NCBI RefSeq assembly: GCF_040183065.1
Contig: NC_091120.1
Coordinates: forward strand, 185,704,127 to 185,768,126
DNA: 64,000 nt
Direction of reading: 5' to 3'
Source: Periplaneta americana
Lineage: Eukaryota > Arthropoda > Insecta > Blattodea > Blattidae
The stretch's first letter is position 1. Each line of letters starts with the position of its first letter. Position numbers and translations under genes: made by a program. Below the pieces are notes generated by a model. The model was not told the DNA's origin and made no database searches. It saw only the letters and a list, made by a program, of their open reading frames with translations. Positions 1-10,114 of the stretch are shown in pieces.

Positions 1-667
1 CCGCCAGCATCACAGTGATTCTTTGTTTTTCATTTCCAGTTGTTCTCAATGATATGCTTTTCGCCCCTTTATTGTCAACTGTCATATTGCTCGGCATGTC
101 CCAAAATACGGGCGTCTCGTCGGCATTGCCGATCTGGTGTAATGGGTAAGAGTGGCACTGACGCAATTCAATGACGTGCCTCTGGAAGTTGACGAGTTTC
201 TCAGTAAAATCCTCTGGCAGTCTCTGTGCTAATGAAGTGCTTCGTCGGAGAACAAGGCCACTTCTACACATAAACCTGCGGCACCAACCTATACTCCCAT
301 GGAATTCTGTCTGTGGAATGTTCAGGGTCTTCGCTATTTCCAACGATTTTACCTGGATTACTTGTCGAGAGATAGGCATCCCTTCTTTCCTTTTGTCTTG
401 TACAAAGGAAAGGACCCTACGTTCTAGTTCAGGGTATTTCCCAGCCTTGGGTCCTCTGAAAGATTTTCTGGTTGTATTGGCATTTTTCAGTTTATCCTCC
501 GAGGCGATCCAGCGCCGCACATTAGACTCATCCACACTAAACTTTTTGCCGGCTTCTCTATTAGACGTACTCCTAGCATGACGAATAACTGCAAGTTTGA
601 AACCAGCGTCATAACTGCGCCGAATTCCCAAGCTTGTTGAAGCTTTTCTTTCTACGTTTCCGCTCAT
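1..667 (-). CDS. Pogo/Tigger-type transposase, N-terminal 222 residues (runs off left edge)
   Basis: An uninterrupted reading frame runs from an ATG at 667 to the window edge. An N-terminal helix-turn-helix of the brinker/POGK type (SYDAGFKLAVI, then NVRRWIASED) is followed by a second, CENP-B-like DNA-binding stretch (IGWCRRFM at about residues 120-127). Near the window edge is the first catalytic motif of the DDE_1 family, NADETPVFWDMP, where the D is the first active-site aspartate. The rest of the catalytic domain lies outside the window. Family knowledge: pogo transposases cut and paste at TA sites. The frame has no stops or shifts, so the copy may be young. It is antisense to the XPC exon at 1292 and probably lies in the last XPC intron. 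Confidence 0.88.
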   Translation of the reverse strand, partial: MSGNVERKASTSLGIRRSYDAGFKLAVIRHARSTSNREAGKKFSVDESNVRRWIASEDKLKNANTTRKSFRGPKAGKYPELERRVLSFVQDKRKEGMPISRQVIQVKSLEIAKTLNIPQTEFHGSIGWCRRFMCRSGLVLRRSTSLAQRLPEDFTEKLVNFQRHVIELRQCHSYPLHQIGNADETPVFWDMPSNMTVDNKGAKSISLRTTGNEKQRITVMLA

Positions 668-960
668 GGCTGAACCCGTAGCTACGTACAAACTGTTTTA
701 ATCTGTCCTATCATACAAAAGAGTACGATCACTGTACTATGAAGACTGGTACATTGTTGCGTCATATACCATACGACTGCTGACAATTTCAAACACAAGC
801 GCGTGGCATTGTTGCTCCATTTCAAAATGATAAAATTACCGGTAGCAACATGCGCCACATATCAAGTTTAAATTTTATCGGCCGCGCAAATAAGCCGCAC
901 CCTAACTTTTCGAGTTTGAAATTTGAATAAAAAGTGCGGCTTATATTCGGACCAATACGG
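1..960 (-). mobile_element. Pogo/Tigger-like DNA transposon, 5' end
   Basis: The transposase at 1-667 is preceded (in its own direction) by about 290 bp of non-coding DNA. This stretch ends in a terminal motif, TGCGGCTTATATTCGG, at 935-950, followed by ACCAATACGG and the dinucleotide TA at 961-962. The motif recurs inverted at about 890-900 (TAAGCCGCAC), a subterminal arrangement typical of pogo-like elements with GTGCGNCTTATA ends. The other terminus is outside the window, so the end point rests on motif recognition only. Confidence 0.65.
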
Positions 961-1291
961 TATATTACATTTCACTTACTTACTTCTGATGATAACATAT
1001 CCACGAAATTACTTAATACTGTCAGATACAAAAACAAGAAATATATGTACAATATGGCAGATAACGATCCGTTAACAGTTTACAGCTCCGATTTTCGACC
1101 TATAGTTTACAGAGTGCTTTAACGAACCAATAGCTTTAAAGGTCGTTCTTGCAACGCTTACTGACGCTAAATGAACAGTTATAGGACCAATAGTGTTTAA
1201 CGAACCTATAAATGCTTTCTTGCAACCCAGCATGAGATTTACTATATTCTGATTCTTATCTTTCATATTGATTGTTGTGGCGTGTCACCAG

Positions 1292-1654
1292 GAACAAGAT
1301 GAAGCAGAAAAACGTCACCAAGAGAAGTTGGAGAAGCGTGTATATGGAAATTGGCGACGCCTCATCAAAGGTCTTCTCATTAGAGAGCGACTCAAGCTGC
1401 GATATTCATTTGGTGATGAAGCTGGTCCTTCAGAATCCAAGAAGTTTATCGTCAGAAAGAAGAGTACGAAACCCACTCCTAGCAACACTAAACCTGTTCC
1501 TAAAAATGTCAAACCTGCTGCCAGAAAAGGTAAGCAGAAAGTTGTACGTAAGAGAAGGAAAATTAGCAGTGACGAAGAAGAAGAAGAAGAAGACATTGAT
1601 GATGACACTGACGAAGATGATGAAGACTATGATAGTGGTAGAGATTGGGATTAG
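1292..1654 (+). CDS. XPC: XPC DNA-damage recognition protein, last coding exon
   Basis: The exon follows a pyrimidine-rich tract and an AG acceptor at 1290-1291 and ends at TAG 1652-1654. The first part reads as a charged helix followed by GNWRRLIKGLLIRERLKLRY. This matches the C-terminal signature of xeroderma pigmentosum group C protein (GNW..L.KGLLIRERLK.RY in vertebrates), just after the BHD DNA-binding domains. XPC with RAD23 senses helix distortion and recruits TFIIH in global-genome nucleotide excision repair in the nucleus. The remainder is a basic, proline-lysine-rich linker and a long acidic D/E tail ending SGRDWD. That tail differs from the human C-terminus and is either lineage-specific or simply unconserved. 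All earlier exons lie left of the window. Confidence 0.85.
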   Translation, partial: EQDEAEKRHQEKLEKRVYGNWRRLIKGLLIRERLKLRYSFGDEAGPSESKKFIVRKKSTKPTPSNTKPVPKNVKPAARKGKQKVVRKRRKISSDEEEEEEDIDDDTDEDDEDYDSGRDWD

Positions 1655-1787
1655 TTGTTACAGTTCTGGTAGCTCTTACTATGGTCCTCAGATTAAATTA
1701 TTGTGTGTTATTTTATTGCAGACTTATGAAAAAATATGCAGATGTATTTTTGTACTTAAAAATATCCATATTTCATCTTAAGTATGT

Positions 1788-1793
1788 AATAAA
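1788..1793 (+). terminator. Polyadenylation signal AATAAA for XPC
   Basis: A canonical AATAAA lies 134 bp after the XPC stop codon and is followed by a T-rich stretch (about 1805-1816). This is the first such hexamer in the 3'UTR and the likely mRNA end. Another AATAAA occurs near 2386-2391. Confidence 0.55.
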
Positions 1794-2765
1794 CTAATAT
1801 GCAAAATTTTTTTTAGAAATAATTTCTTTGGGCACTGTATTTAAGTAATTGTTTATTTTGTATACTTTTTAATCATGTCGTTATTTTGTAGAGACTTATA
1901 TTGATAAATAATTTGCATTAATCCAGTGTTTCCCTGATAGGTTTCAATTAAATAACGAAAAATAACTTTTGTGTGAGATCATGCGTATTTGCTTGCTTTC
2001 TGCACAAAACCAATACACGGTAAGTGTGAAATACCGCATTCAGTATTCCCAACGTAAAACACATAACAATTTCCCTCTTCTTACTGCTTAAGCGCCATAT
2101 TCATTTTACTGCTTTAGGCTTTAAACATATTATTTTTAGAGACGTTTAACATAGTAATAATTATAAATTGGAAACTTACCACTGCAATTTCACCTAAATT
2201 GCACTGTTAATTATTGTTTTTAAATATTTGCAAAAATTAAGTAAACTCTACAACACCACAAAAGTTACTTCATTTGTAATGCAAGTAACATTAAGGAAGC
2301 CATGAAAAAATCAACAAGATTCCAGATGCCGATGTTATTACTGCAATATGTTATATAAATAATATTGTTAAAATATTAAAATGAAAAATAAATCATTACA
2401 TAACCTTGCAGTTTGTTTTAAGTTCGCATTTATAGACTGGGGGAAAAAAAAAGACAGACGTATATCACGGCCTGCTGCAATATAGTATACACAGAAAACA
2501 TTTTATAGCAACAATGTTGAAGATAGATATTTTAGTTTTTAAAATTTGCTGTCATTGAACAGAAACCAAGATGGAGATTTCATTGCAACTAATTAGAAAT
2601 TCCTCTTTCAGGTATGTAATAAACGATCTTTGCACAAAATAATGTACAATACACGAGCGGTATGTTTGTTTTCATGTTCTCGGAAATTAAAAAAGCTCAA
2701 CTATGTTTCGCTTTTTCAATCTTTTCCTCGAACATGAAAACATCAACGCATATTACTATTATATG
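1794..2765. other. AT-rich spacer downstream of XPC
   Basis: No coding frame, terminal repeat or RNA gene could be supported here. It may include an extended XPC 3'UTR. Confidence 0.5.
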
Positions 2766-3603
2766 TACACTGGCTCGCAAAACTTTTGTCCGATATACTG
2801 TAGAGTTTTCCTTGTTCTTAAGTTGGTATTTGTATTCACCCCAGTCGGCAGGTAGCCTCCTTGCAGGTAACCAACCATGACCCACCCCTCCTCACAACAA
2901 GAAGCTTGACGACACGTAAGCTAGTTGATTTTAAACTGAAAGAGAATCCTAGTGTCATAGATGAATAAACATGACATATTGTAGATCCTCCTCTAGCCAT
3001 AGTTCTTTTCGTTATGATGCGCGTATAGTTTATTTTCTTTGGCTGTTGTCGTAGAAATAACACTACGTTAATTACTACATTAATTAAAGCTGGCACTAAC
3101 AACTGACTGATTAATATTCTAAAAAAATCGTGTAAATAATTAAATAGTTTTATTAAGACAAATTTTTATGGGTATGTCTATAATTTAAACCTTAATTGTC
3201 AGTTGTATCCCATGGGATACGCAGTTTAATTTATATTTTGCACACATAAAAAATAGGTTTGCATATTACTCTCATATTATAGTAACAGAACGAAAATGTG
3301 GATGTAACGAACAAAAAATAAACAAAGCATAATTATAGAAAATAGCAAATGTCTGTTCTTTCAACACCAAACATGATATTGGCTTGTAAACAGTAAACAC
3401 TGACTGCTAATTTAGAACATGCAAAACATTTTTCCATGTGTTTAATTTTATAAATAATACAACGGAGAGGAAATTAGTGAAAATGCTTAATTTCAAGTAA
3501 AATCAAATTATAGTATGCCACTGGTAAACTTCATTATTTCGTTTCTTTGTACTCCAGGTGGGTTTATGACATATATTTGAAAACTGAATTTTCACCAATT
3601 TAA

Positions 3604-4429
3604 GGCCTGGTTTCTTCAACCTTTGTTAAATTATAACATTGTGTTATTCCATTTTAACTGTAAACTTAACAGTTGAAGCATTTCTTCAACTACTGTTAGT
3701 ACTAACAGCCTGTTAAAACCTATGTTAATTTAACTGCCCAATTTCATGCAGTTAAATCATTTAACTCTCTGTTAGCATAGAAGTATCCAATATGGCTGGT
3801 GCGTTAAATGCTGAACTTATATATCTGAATTATTTAGAAAATGATATCCATGAATACATGAACAAAGGGGATGATTCTGTGATTTGACAGACCAGAAGTT
3901 CATACAAAGATATAGGCTATTTTCTGCCAAGCCTCACTTTTCGCTTTCAACTTAGATCCGTTTGCTTGTTTATTCTCATTAATTGGTTTATACTGCAAAA
4001 TAATTTCCAGCAGAAGGCTTCTTTTGAACGAAGAGAAATTAGTCCCAAGATTTCTGTTCCAGTGTTTTCCATTTCACAACAGCAATACCAATATGCCGCT
4101 CTACACTATTGTGATACAGACGAGGAAAGAAGCAGAAATCAAACCTGAGAGAATAGAAAGACTTCTATCCTCTCTGAATCAAACAATGGAAACAAGCGAG
4201 AATCGCAATTGTCAGAGTTCAGAAAACAGAAGTGAGCCTATACTTGGTTATAGGTTATGGTTAAACTCTAGAATCTCTGGTCCTAACAGAGAGTTAACAA
4301 ACAGAATGTTGAAATGTGAAATGTAAAGTTGAAGAAACGCAATATTTTTAACAGCAATTCATATTTTTAACTTACAGATAATTAACGCTATGTTAGGTGC
4401 ATTTTAACAAAGGTTGAAGAAACCGGGCC
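3604..4429. mobile_element. PIF/Harbinger-like non-autonomous element
   Basis: Terminal inverted repeats of about 27 bp occupy 3604-3630 and 4403-4429 (left GGCCTGGTTTCTTCAACCTT, right ends AAGAAACCGGGCC). They are flanked by the 3-bp duplication TAA (3601-3603 and 4430-4432), the hallmark of PIF/Harbinger. The interior has only short frames, for example from ATG 3791, and no DDE motif, so this is probably an internally deleted copy. Confidence 0.8.
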
Positions 4430-4601
4430 TAAGTGTTAATAGAGAAACATTTTTGTAATGAATGGTAGCTAATAAATTAAATACTACTTTCCATTTTAAT
4501 TTGTTTTGATTAATGTAATCAACAGCCACTTCAGTTACCATCATATCGTATAATGTTGTCCATTCTTCTCCTCACGGAAGTCACCAACCCATTTATATAG
4601 C

Positions 4602-4813
4602 GTTCAGATGTGACTACATCATCCCAAGCATTCTGTAATATTCCCCATAACTGTAGTGACGTCTGAGATCTTGTGTTATGCAGGATAACATTCACCGTGC
4701 ACTGAATGTTCAGATGTGACTACATCATCCCAAGCATTCTGTAGTATTCCCCATAACTGCTGTGACGTCTGGGATCTTGTGTTATCAAGGGTATCATTCA
4801 CCATGCACTGAAG
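4602..4813. repeat. 106-bp tandem duplication in the Tc1 transposase 3' end
   Basis: GTTCAGATGTGACTACATCA starts at 4602 and again at 4708. The two units diverge by a handful of bases, including a small indel around 4680, so the duplication is not recent. Confidence 0.85.
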
Positions 4814-5313
4814 TTCGGCCCAAACATTTTCCAACCGATTGAGATCAGGACATTTTGGAATCCAAGGGACGAGTGAAATATCACCTTCATGAGTCTGAAA
4901 CCATCTCTGACACATCAAAGATGTGTGGCTGGAGGAATTGTCCTGTTGAAAAAATTTAATTCCATCAGGTTGCAACATGCGCATGCTGGGTAGCATATTT
5001 TCCAGTATTTGAATATACTGCTGGGAAGTCAAATTCTCTTAAATTTTCCATCGAGTTCCTCTTCCTAACGTGGAAATCCATCCCCAAACAACGACAGAAA
5101 TATGTCCACTGCGTTGTCTTGATGCTACATATTCAAGTTGGAACCCTGTGGACCCGATAGGACGAAATGCCTAATAAGCCCATGACTGGTGTTTGAAAAA
5201 AATCTTTTCATCTGAAAATATCACATATTCCCACGGATATTCATAATATTCTTGGCAAAATGCGATGCGATCTATTCTAAGATCTTCCTTTAATATATCC
5301 TTAATAGCTGCCC

Positions 5314-5536
5314 GGAGAACAATCGCACACCCAAAGCTCTAGTAGATGCATTGCCAGTAGGAAGAAGGAAAGTCGAACGACCTAAATTGAGATGGCTGAA
5401 TGATGTTAAGGCTGACCTAACAAAAGTTGGAATTAGAAGATGGAGAACACGAGCGTTAGACAGGAGTGATTGGTCGGATGTTCTGAGGGAGGCTAAGGCT
5501 AAACTACAAGGGCTGTAATGCCAATGATGATGATGA
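5314..5536 (+). mobile_element. 5'-truncated non-LTR retrotransposon 3' end, with 13-bp target duplication
   Basis: The insert is flanked by identical 13-mers TTAATAGCTGCCC at 5301-5313 and 5537-5549. It encodes in one frame a C-terminal peptide (VGRRKVERPKLRWLNDVK ... WSDVLREAKAKLQGL) ending at TAA 5516-5518, then a short (ATG)n tail. The R/W-rich RPxLRWLxDV motif is a familiar reverse-transcriptase C-terminus of RTE/BovB-like insect LINEs. It is an extremely 5'-truncated copy. Confidence 0.88.
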
Positions 5537-6124
5537 TTAATAGCTGCCCTCTTGGCTTTGTATTAGTTAGTGTCTTAACTGTGTCTCTCGACCCTGGGAA
5601 GTTAGCACGAGCATGCAGGATTTTAGCAGTGCTGAATGGTTGTTGTCTAACGGCAGCAATTAGTGCAGCGTCTTGTTCTGGAGTAGAAATGCGTGGTCGT
5701 CCGCCCCCTGGTTTTCTTGTTAAATAACCTCGTTCTTGATACTGTTTCCACCAACGGGATGCTGTTCTTGGGTGCACTCCGTAGTGTTCTCCAGCACTAA
5801 CAGTGCTCATTCCTCCCTCTTCAATAAGCGCTATCACCTTAGCTTTAGTATCCATTATTAAAAACTGATGTTATATTGTGATCCAATATGGTATTTATAC
5901 GTGCAGGAAAGATGAAAAATTATCCTGGAATGTTCTATAGGCTCCGTGCGTATAGCACTGTGCTGCTGCAGGCGGACACTACGAGAACTACTTGTAGGCT
6001 TGTCTTCAACAGCTGTGTGTGATCTGTGTTGACAGCCGACTGCTGGAAGATTCGAGTAGGAGTGATTTTATACGCATTTATTTAATCTTTCATAAAGTGT
6101 TGCCTTTAGATTGCTATTTTAAAA

Positions 6125-6279
6125 ATGTCAAAGCGGTCCAGCAAAATTATGTGCTGTGTTTTTAGCTGTAATAATAGATATTGTAATACAGAGCAAAATG
6201 TGAAGTTTTATAGTTTTCCATCACGACCCCACGAAATGGATTTGAAAAGACGGTGGATAATAGCAGTAAATCGGAAAGA
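6125..6279 (+). CDS. ISL2EU transposase exon 1: THAP zinc-finger N-terminus
   Basis: From ATG 6125 the peptide carries the start of a C2CH THAP domain: CCVFSCNNRYCN gives the C-x(4)-C pair, followed by VKFYSFPSR and the conserved RRWI. A donor (GTGAGT) follows at 6280. THAP domains bind the transposon ends in P-element and ISL2EU transposases. The exon leaves two bases over, while exon 2 reads in phase 0, so there is a one-base phase mismatch. Either a base was lost at the donor or another splice site is used. Confidence 0.75.
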
Positions 6280-6406
6280 GTGAGTTTAAATTAAGTATTT
6301 GGGATTTAAGTATTTTAATTAATACCTAATTAAGTTTTTACAGAACTTATCGTAATCGAGGATTTTACAATAAACCTACAGTAACTATTGCATGCAAATA
6401 CATACA

Positions 6407-6775
6407 TACAAATGGCTTTTAAGGAACCCGAAGGTTCATTGCCGCCCTCACATAAGCCCGCCAGCGGTCCCTATCCTGTGCAAGATTAATCCAGTCTCTA
6501 TCATCATACCCCACCTCCCTCAAATCCATTTTAATATTATCCTCCCATCTACGTCTCGGCCTCCCTAAAGGTCTTTTTCCCTCCAGTCTCCCAACTAACA
6601 CTCTATATGCATTTCTGGATTCGCCCATACGTGCTACATGCCCTGCCCATCTCAAACGTCTGGATTTAATGTTCCTAATTACGTCAGGTGAAGAATACAA
6701 TGCGTGCAGTTCTGTGTTGTGTAACTTTCTCCATTCTCCTCTAACTTCATCCCGCTTAGCCCCAAATAATCACGT
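6407..6775 (-). mobile_element. LINE 3' end in the ISL2EU intron
   Basis: The minus-strand frame (6700-6419, extending upstream to about 6775) encodes a reverse-transcriptase C-terminus with [38 protein letters not shown] and the end AAMNLRVP. A related copy is at 52690-53220 on the other strand. The 3' end has a short TATG-like tail. The RT catalytic core is absent (5' truncation). Confidence 0.85.
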
Positions 6776-7252
6776 TAATGTTATACTTACAAAATAAGCT
6801 GCTGTAGGCCATATTTGTAAACACATCATAATAGTAGGGCACATTATATTCAGTAATTATAGCAAAGTCTTTATGATAGCCTGTATTATATAATTACAGA
6901 AATAGGCGTATATGACAAATATGGAAACATAGTATCATTACATACATATTTTACAATTACAGAATCATACTATGAATATAGAAGGAATTACAAATACAGA
7001 AAAATAGTATAAATAAAAGTACATTACAATATTATAATAGTCCTAAAGATATAACATTATGAAGACATATAACAAAAAATAATTTATACTCATTACAACA
7101 GAAATTACAAAACATTTAATAGAAACCAAAGCTACATTTTATGAAATCTATTTGAAGTGATTTTCTAAATATCATCTGCCTTTATAGTTTTGTCAAACAT
7201 TAAACAATATCTTTACATTAATATGTCACATTTACACGAATTATTTTTATAG

Positions 7253-8519
7253 GGCACTTTATGGACACCTTCCAAATCATCTAGAATCTGTAGCGAACAT
7301 TTCGTAGGAGGGTGTAAATCTCAAAATCCTGCTAGTCCAGCATATGTTCCAAGTATCTTTCCTGAATGTTACAAAAGGGAGTTAACAGGAACAGACTCTC
7401 TCAACAGATTTAAAAGACTGAAGAAAAGAACTGAAATAATTTCACAGCCGGATACATCAGACCCTTTGGAAAACTGATGCCCAAACTCAGACAGATAGAA
7501 ATTATGACAAAGAAAGCAAGTTTGAATTCAGTTGTGTGGCGGATGGAAACAATGTCAGCACACAAGCATGCATATCAGCCTTCCACGCATTATATGCCAA
7601 ACCTAAGTGTTCCAGTAAACTGTCTGGGTCTGACTCCCCATATGAAAAAAGAGGATTTTTTGGTTATAGTTCAATTTCTGATGAATCACAATTAAATGTC
7701 CTGGCTGGTGTTAACACAGAAATTTTAAATTTATTTTTGAACTTACTGTCAGACAGTACCCAGCTTAAAATTAGTAAAGAAAATAAACTTTTAATATTCT
7801 TAATGAAAATGAAGTTAGCCTTGCCATTTGCTGCCCTTGCTGTAATTTTCAATGTTCACCGTAGTACTATTTCTAGAATATTCCAATCTGTTTTACCTAC
7901 ACTTGCACAAGCAACTAAAAACTTTGTTTTCTGGCCCAGCAAAGATACTGTTAATGCAACGTTGCCTACTGTGTTTAAAGATAATTATCCGAATTGTAGA
8001 GCTATTATTGACTGCATTGAAATTAAAACAGAACAACCTCCTGAAATCAGTCAGCGTGTATATATGTACTCTAACTATAAGTCTGCATATACTGCAAAAG
8101 TTCTTATTGGAATTGCGCCTTGTGGTATGGTAACATTTATTTCCAAATGTTATGGAGGTAGAGCCAGTGACAGTTTTATCACAAATGACTGTGGAATTTT
8201 GAAACTGATAGAACCAGGAGATCAAATTATGGCAGATAAAGGTTTTCCCGGAATAAAAACTGTATTGGAGGAGAGCAATGCAATTTTGGTAATGCCACCC
8301 TTTATGAATGAAGGTCACTTAACACCTGATCAAGTTGATGATACTTATAATATTGCTAGTGTGCGGATCCACGTTGAACGCTGCATTCAAAGAGTGAAAG
8401 TGTATAATATACTTCAGAAATGTCCAAGTGAACTATTACATTGTATTGATGACATTGTGCACATGTGTTGTGTTATGACTAATGTACAGCCTCCATTGAT
8501 TTCTGAAGATCATTATTAG
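7253..8519 (+). pseudogene. ISL2EU transposase exon 2: THAP end plus DDE catalytic domain
   Basis: After the acceptor AG at 7251-7252, the frame completes the THAP domain (WTPSKSSRICSEHF with the C and H ligands, then the AVPTF-like YVPSIFP). It then runs into a stop at about 7476. A second frame, open from at least 7467 to TAA... end at 8519, holds a helix-turn-helix (FNVHRSTISRIF) and a DDE_Tnp_4 domain. The catalytic residues are D in AIIDCIEI (about 8010), D in IMADKGF (about 8240) and E in RIHVERCIQRVK (about 8380). A one-base shift near 7420-7480 separates the halves, so the fused protein is broken although the catalytic part (over 330 residues) is intact. The DDE fold resembles Harbinger/IS5-like enzymes. 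Confidence 0.85.
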
Positions 8520-9690
8520 AACGGTATGCCAGTTCTTTTAAATAGTATGTGAAGTAAAACTGTTGCAACTTTTCAATACAGCCCTTCAGGAACATATCAT
8601 TTCTTTGAATTTCTATAAGAATGGAAATATGATTCTCTGTATAAATGAAAAAATCACAGAAATCAACGCCACAACAGTACATCAGCAGTTGACACTGAGT
8701 GAAATATGTATGACTTTGTTTTAGTTCCAAATTTCCTTGTGAATTTTTTATAATATAGGATACATTAATGTCCCCATTCTCACCGACAATGGGTTTTTCT
8801 TTACATGAAATAGGACATTTAATTTCTAATACTCTTTCTGGCTTACCATTCATCATTACTATCCCATCAGGACTAGCACACAACCAAGGTTGGGTTAAGT
8901 GAATGATAAGACCACAACCAGCAACTGTTCTGTCATATGAATTTGTGTATTTGTCAAGTGCAGTTTTTTCTAATTTACTTCCAAAAGTTACATTCCTAAG
9001 ACCCCTACCATGAAGCAATTTTGGGTTCATGAGGGTATTTACCAGCTTCTCATGATCTTTTTTTCTAGTTTTAATTGAATGTGCCCTACTCGCAGAAATC
9101 CTTATTTTTCTTTCTGTAAACCATAAATCTGATTTTGATTGATGCAAGGTTTTTACACAAATTTCAGTTGCTCTGGTCTTATCAATTAGGACATGATTAT
9201 CATAAAAATCATTTTCTAATGCAGAAATTTTGCTACTACATTCATTAATTATTATAGGCCTAGTTTCTTGTTTCATTAACAATGTTGTGATTAGCCCTTT
9301 ACATGCATTATTCTCAACAATGGCTGTGATATCTGTTATTAAATGTCCCAGCAGTTCATTGACAACTTTAAGTGATTCTGATTTTTTCTCTTCTTTTAAA
9401 ATTTTTGTCAGTATGCATGGGGTTTTCAGTGCAGGAATTTCAATTGCTTCAACTTCAAGCCTCTGCTTTTTTTTTTTGGGAAAAAGTTCTTTTAATCTCT
9501 TCCCCTTGCTATATTTCTCTTTCCCCGCATTTGAGATATGGGGTCGAGACCATTCGCAGGGCTGATCAGTTCGCGAAGTGATGCGTTCGGAGTTAACTGC
9601 ATAAACAACAGCGGAAATGTGTTTACACTTTCCTGACGATCCAGCAGGACATTCGCAGGAACTATTAGTCGCTTCTCTAGCAGCATTAAC
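8479..9690 (-). CDS. ISL2EU SWIM+YqaJ nuclease, exon 2
   Basis: The exon begins after an acceptor AG (9692-9691) and is open for 403 codons to the stop at 8479-8481. The start encodes a SWIM zinc finger (CECPAGSSGKCKH: CxC...CxH). A lysine-rich linker follows (LFPKKKKQRL). Next comes a YqaJ-type RecB-fold nuclease: RISASRAHSI, GRGLRNVTFGSKLEKTA, then LCASPDGIV (D of the active site), VLEIKCP (the ExK motif) and HTYFTQCQLLMYCCG (glutamine motif). Family knowledge: YqaJ proteins are exonucleases. In ISL2EU elements the partner is thought to help transposition or end processing, but its precise role is not established. The frame is intact, unlike the transposase. Its last 41 bases are antisense to the transposase 3' end. 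Confidence 0.88.
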   Translation of the reverse strand, partial: VNAAREATNSSCECPAGSSGKCKHISAVVYAVNSERITSRTDQPCEWSRPHISNAGKEKYSKGKRLKELFPKKKKQRLEVEAIEIPALKTPCILTKILKEEKKSESLKVVNELLGHLITDITAIVENNACKGLITTLLMKQETRPIIINECSSKISALENDFYDNHVLIDKTRATEICVKTLHQSKSDLWFTERKIRISASRAHSIKTRKKDHEKLVNTLMNPKLLHGRGLRNVTFGSKLEKTALDKYTNSYDRTVAGCGLIIHLTQPWLCASPDGIVMMNGKPERVLEIKCPISCKEKPIVGENGDINVSYIIKNSQGNLELKQSHTYFTQCQLLMYCCGVDFCDFFIYTENHISILIEIQRNDMFLKGCIEKLQQFYFTYYLKELAYRSNNDLQKSMEAVH

Positions 9691-9787
9691 CTACGATAAC
9701 ATGAGGTCGTCTTATTAAGTCAGTATTGTTTAATGTATAAATTAACATCAATCACAAATAGTAATAATACATAAATAACTACGTTAC

Positions 9788-10087
9788 CTCTATGGTGACA
9801 TGATAAGGTTTCAGGCTAACTGATGTCTGTCTTATTACATTTGCAGTTATTACACTCTTGCAAATTCCAGCGAAATATTTTTCTTGTAAATTTAATACAT
9901 GACCACTTTCTGCAAGTAAACGACCTTTCTTAGAAGAATTTGGCCGATTATTGTCATAGAAAATACTTTGAAATCCCACTGTTATTATTAAATCTGCCAT
10001 GGCAGTACACTGTGAGATGACAGCTGATGCTCGTGCGGTAGTACGCAAGAACTTACAATTTTCGCCACTCAGAGCGCAGCGGTGCAT
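9788..10087 (-). CDS. ISL2EU SWIM+YqaJ nuclease, exon 1
   Basis: ATG at 10087 starts only 25 bp inside the element end and opens a 100-codon exon. It ends at a GTAACG donor (9787). The 97-bp intron 9787-9691 joins phase 0 to phase 0, giving SLKPYHVTIE|VNAAREATN. That makes a continuous protein of about 503 residues together with exon 2. The exon contains cysteines (CALSGENC) and a segment leading into the SWIM finger but no domain I recognise on its own. An additional upstream start is unlikely, given the nearby terminus. Confidence 0.75.
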
Positions 10088-10114
10088 TTCTCCCTGCAAC
10101 GCACGGAACCTATA

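Larger units (their letters stand above)
4602..5855 (-). pseudogene. Tc1-like transposase, broken
   Basis: From ATG 5855 the frame gives a paired-like N-terminal helix-turn-helix (EHYGVHPRTASRWWKQY) and the GRPR hinge (GGGRPRIST). A 223-bp LINE insertion at 5314-5536 interrupts it. Beyond the insert come the first catalytic motif (FSDEKIFF, about 5200), the second (QQDNSSSHTS, about 4925) and the third (CPDLNRLENVW, about 4830). This is the DD34E layout of Tc1. In-frame stops occur between these blocks, for example near 5175 and 5040, and the 3' end carries a direct 106-bp duplication, so the gene is dead. Family knowledge: it would have inserted at TA. Confidence 0.88.
5939..10111. mobile_element. 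ISL2EU-type DNA transposon with transposase and YqaJ nuclease genes
   Basis: The ends are short inverted repeats: AGGCTCCGTGCG at 5939-5950 and, inverted, AGGTTCCGTGCG at 10111-10100. Each is flanked by AT (5937-5938, 10112-10113), a 2-bp target duplication. Inside are a + strand THAP/DDE transposase (6125-8519) and a - strand two-exon SWIM+YqaJ nuclease (10087-8479) whose 3' ends overlap. This two-gene content is what is known of the eukaryotic ISL2EU superfamily. A LINE fragment (6407-6775) has inserted into the transposase intron. The element sits in the 5' region of the outer Tc1-like transposon. Confidence 0.85.

Noticed and set aside
171..581. 136-codon + strand open frame
   Set aside because: It is the antisense shadow of the pogo transposase, which has recognisable motifs on the minus strand.
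1315..1608. Serine-rich minus-strand frame opposite XPC
   Set aside because: The serine run is the reverse reading of the XPC acidic GAA/GAT codons.
2662..3102. Overlapping short frames on both strands
   Set aside because: No motif, no codon signal, and the region contains the Tc1-like terminus.
7893..8318. 141-codon minus-strand frame
   Set aside because: Shadow of the DDE transposase domain.
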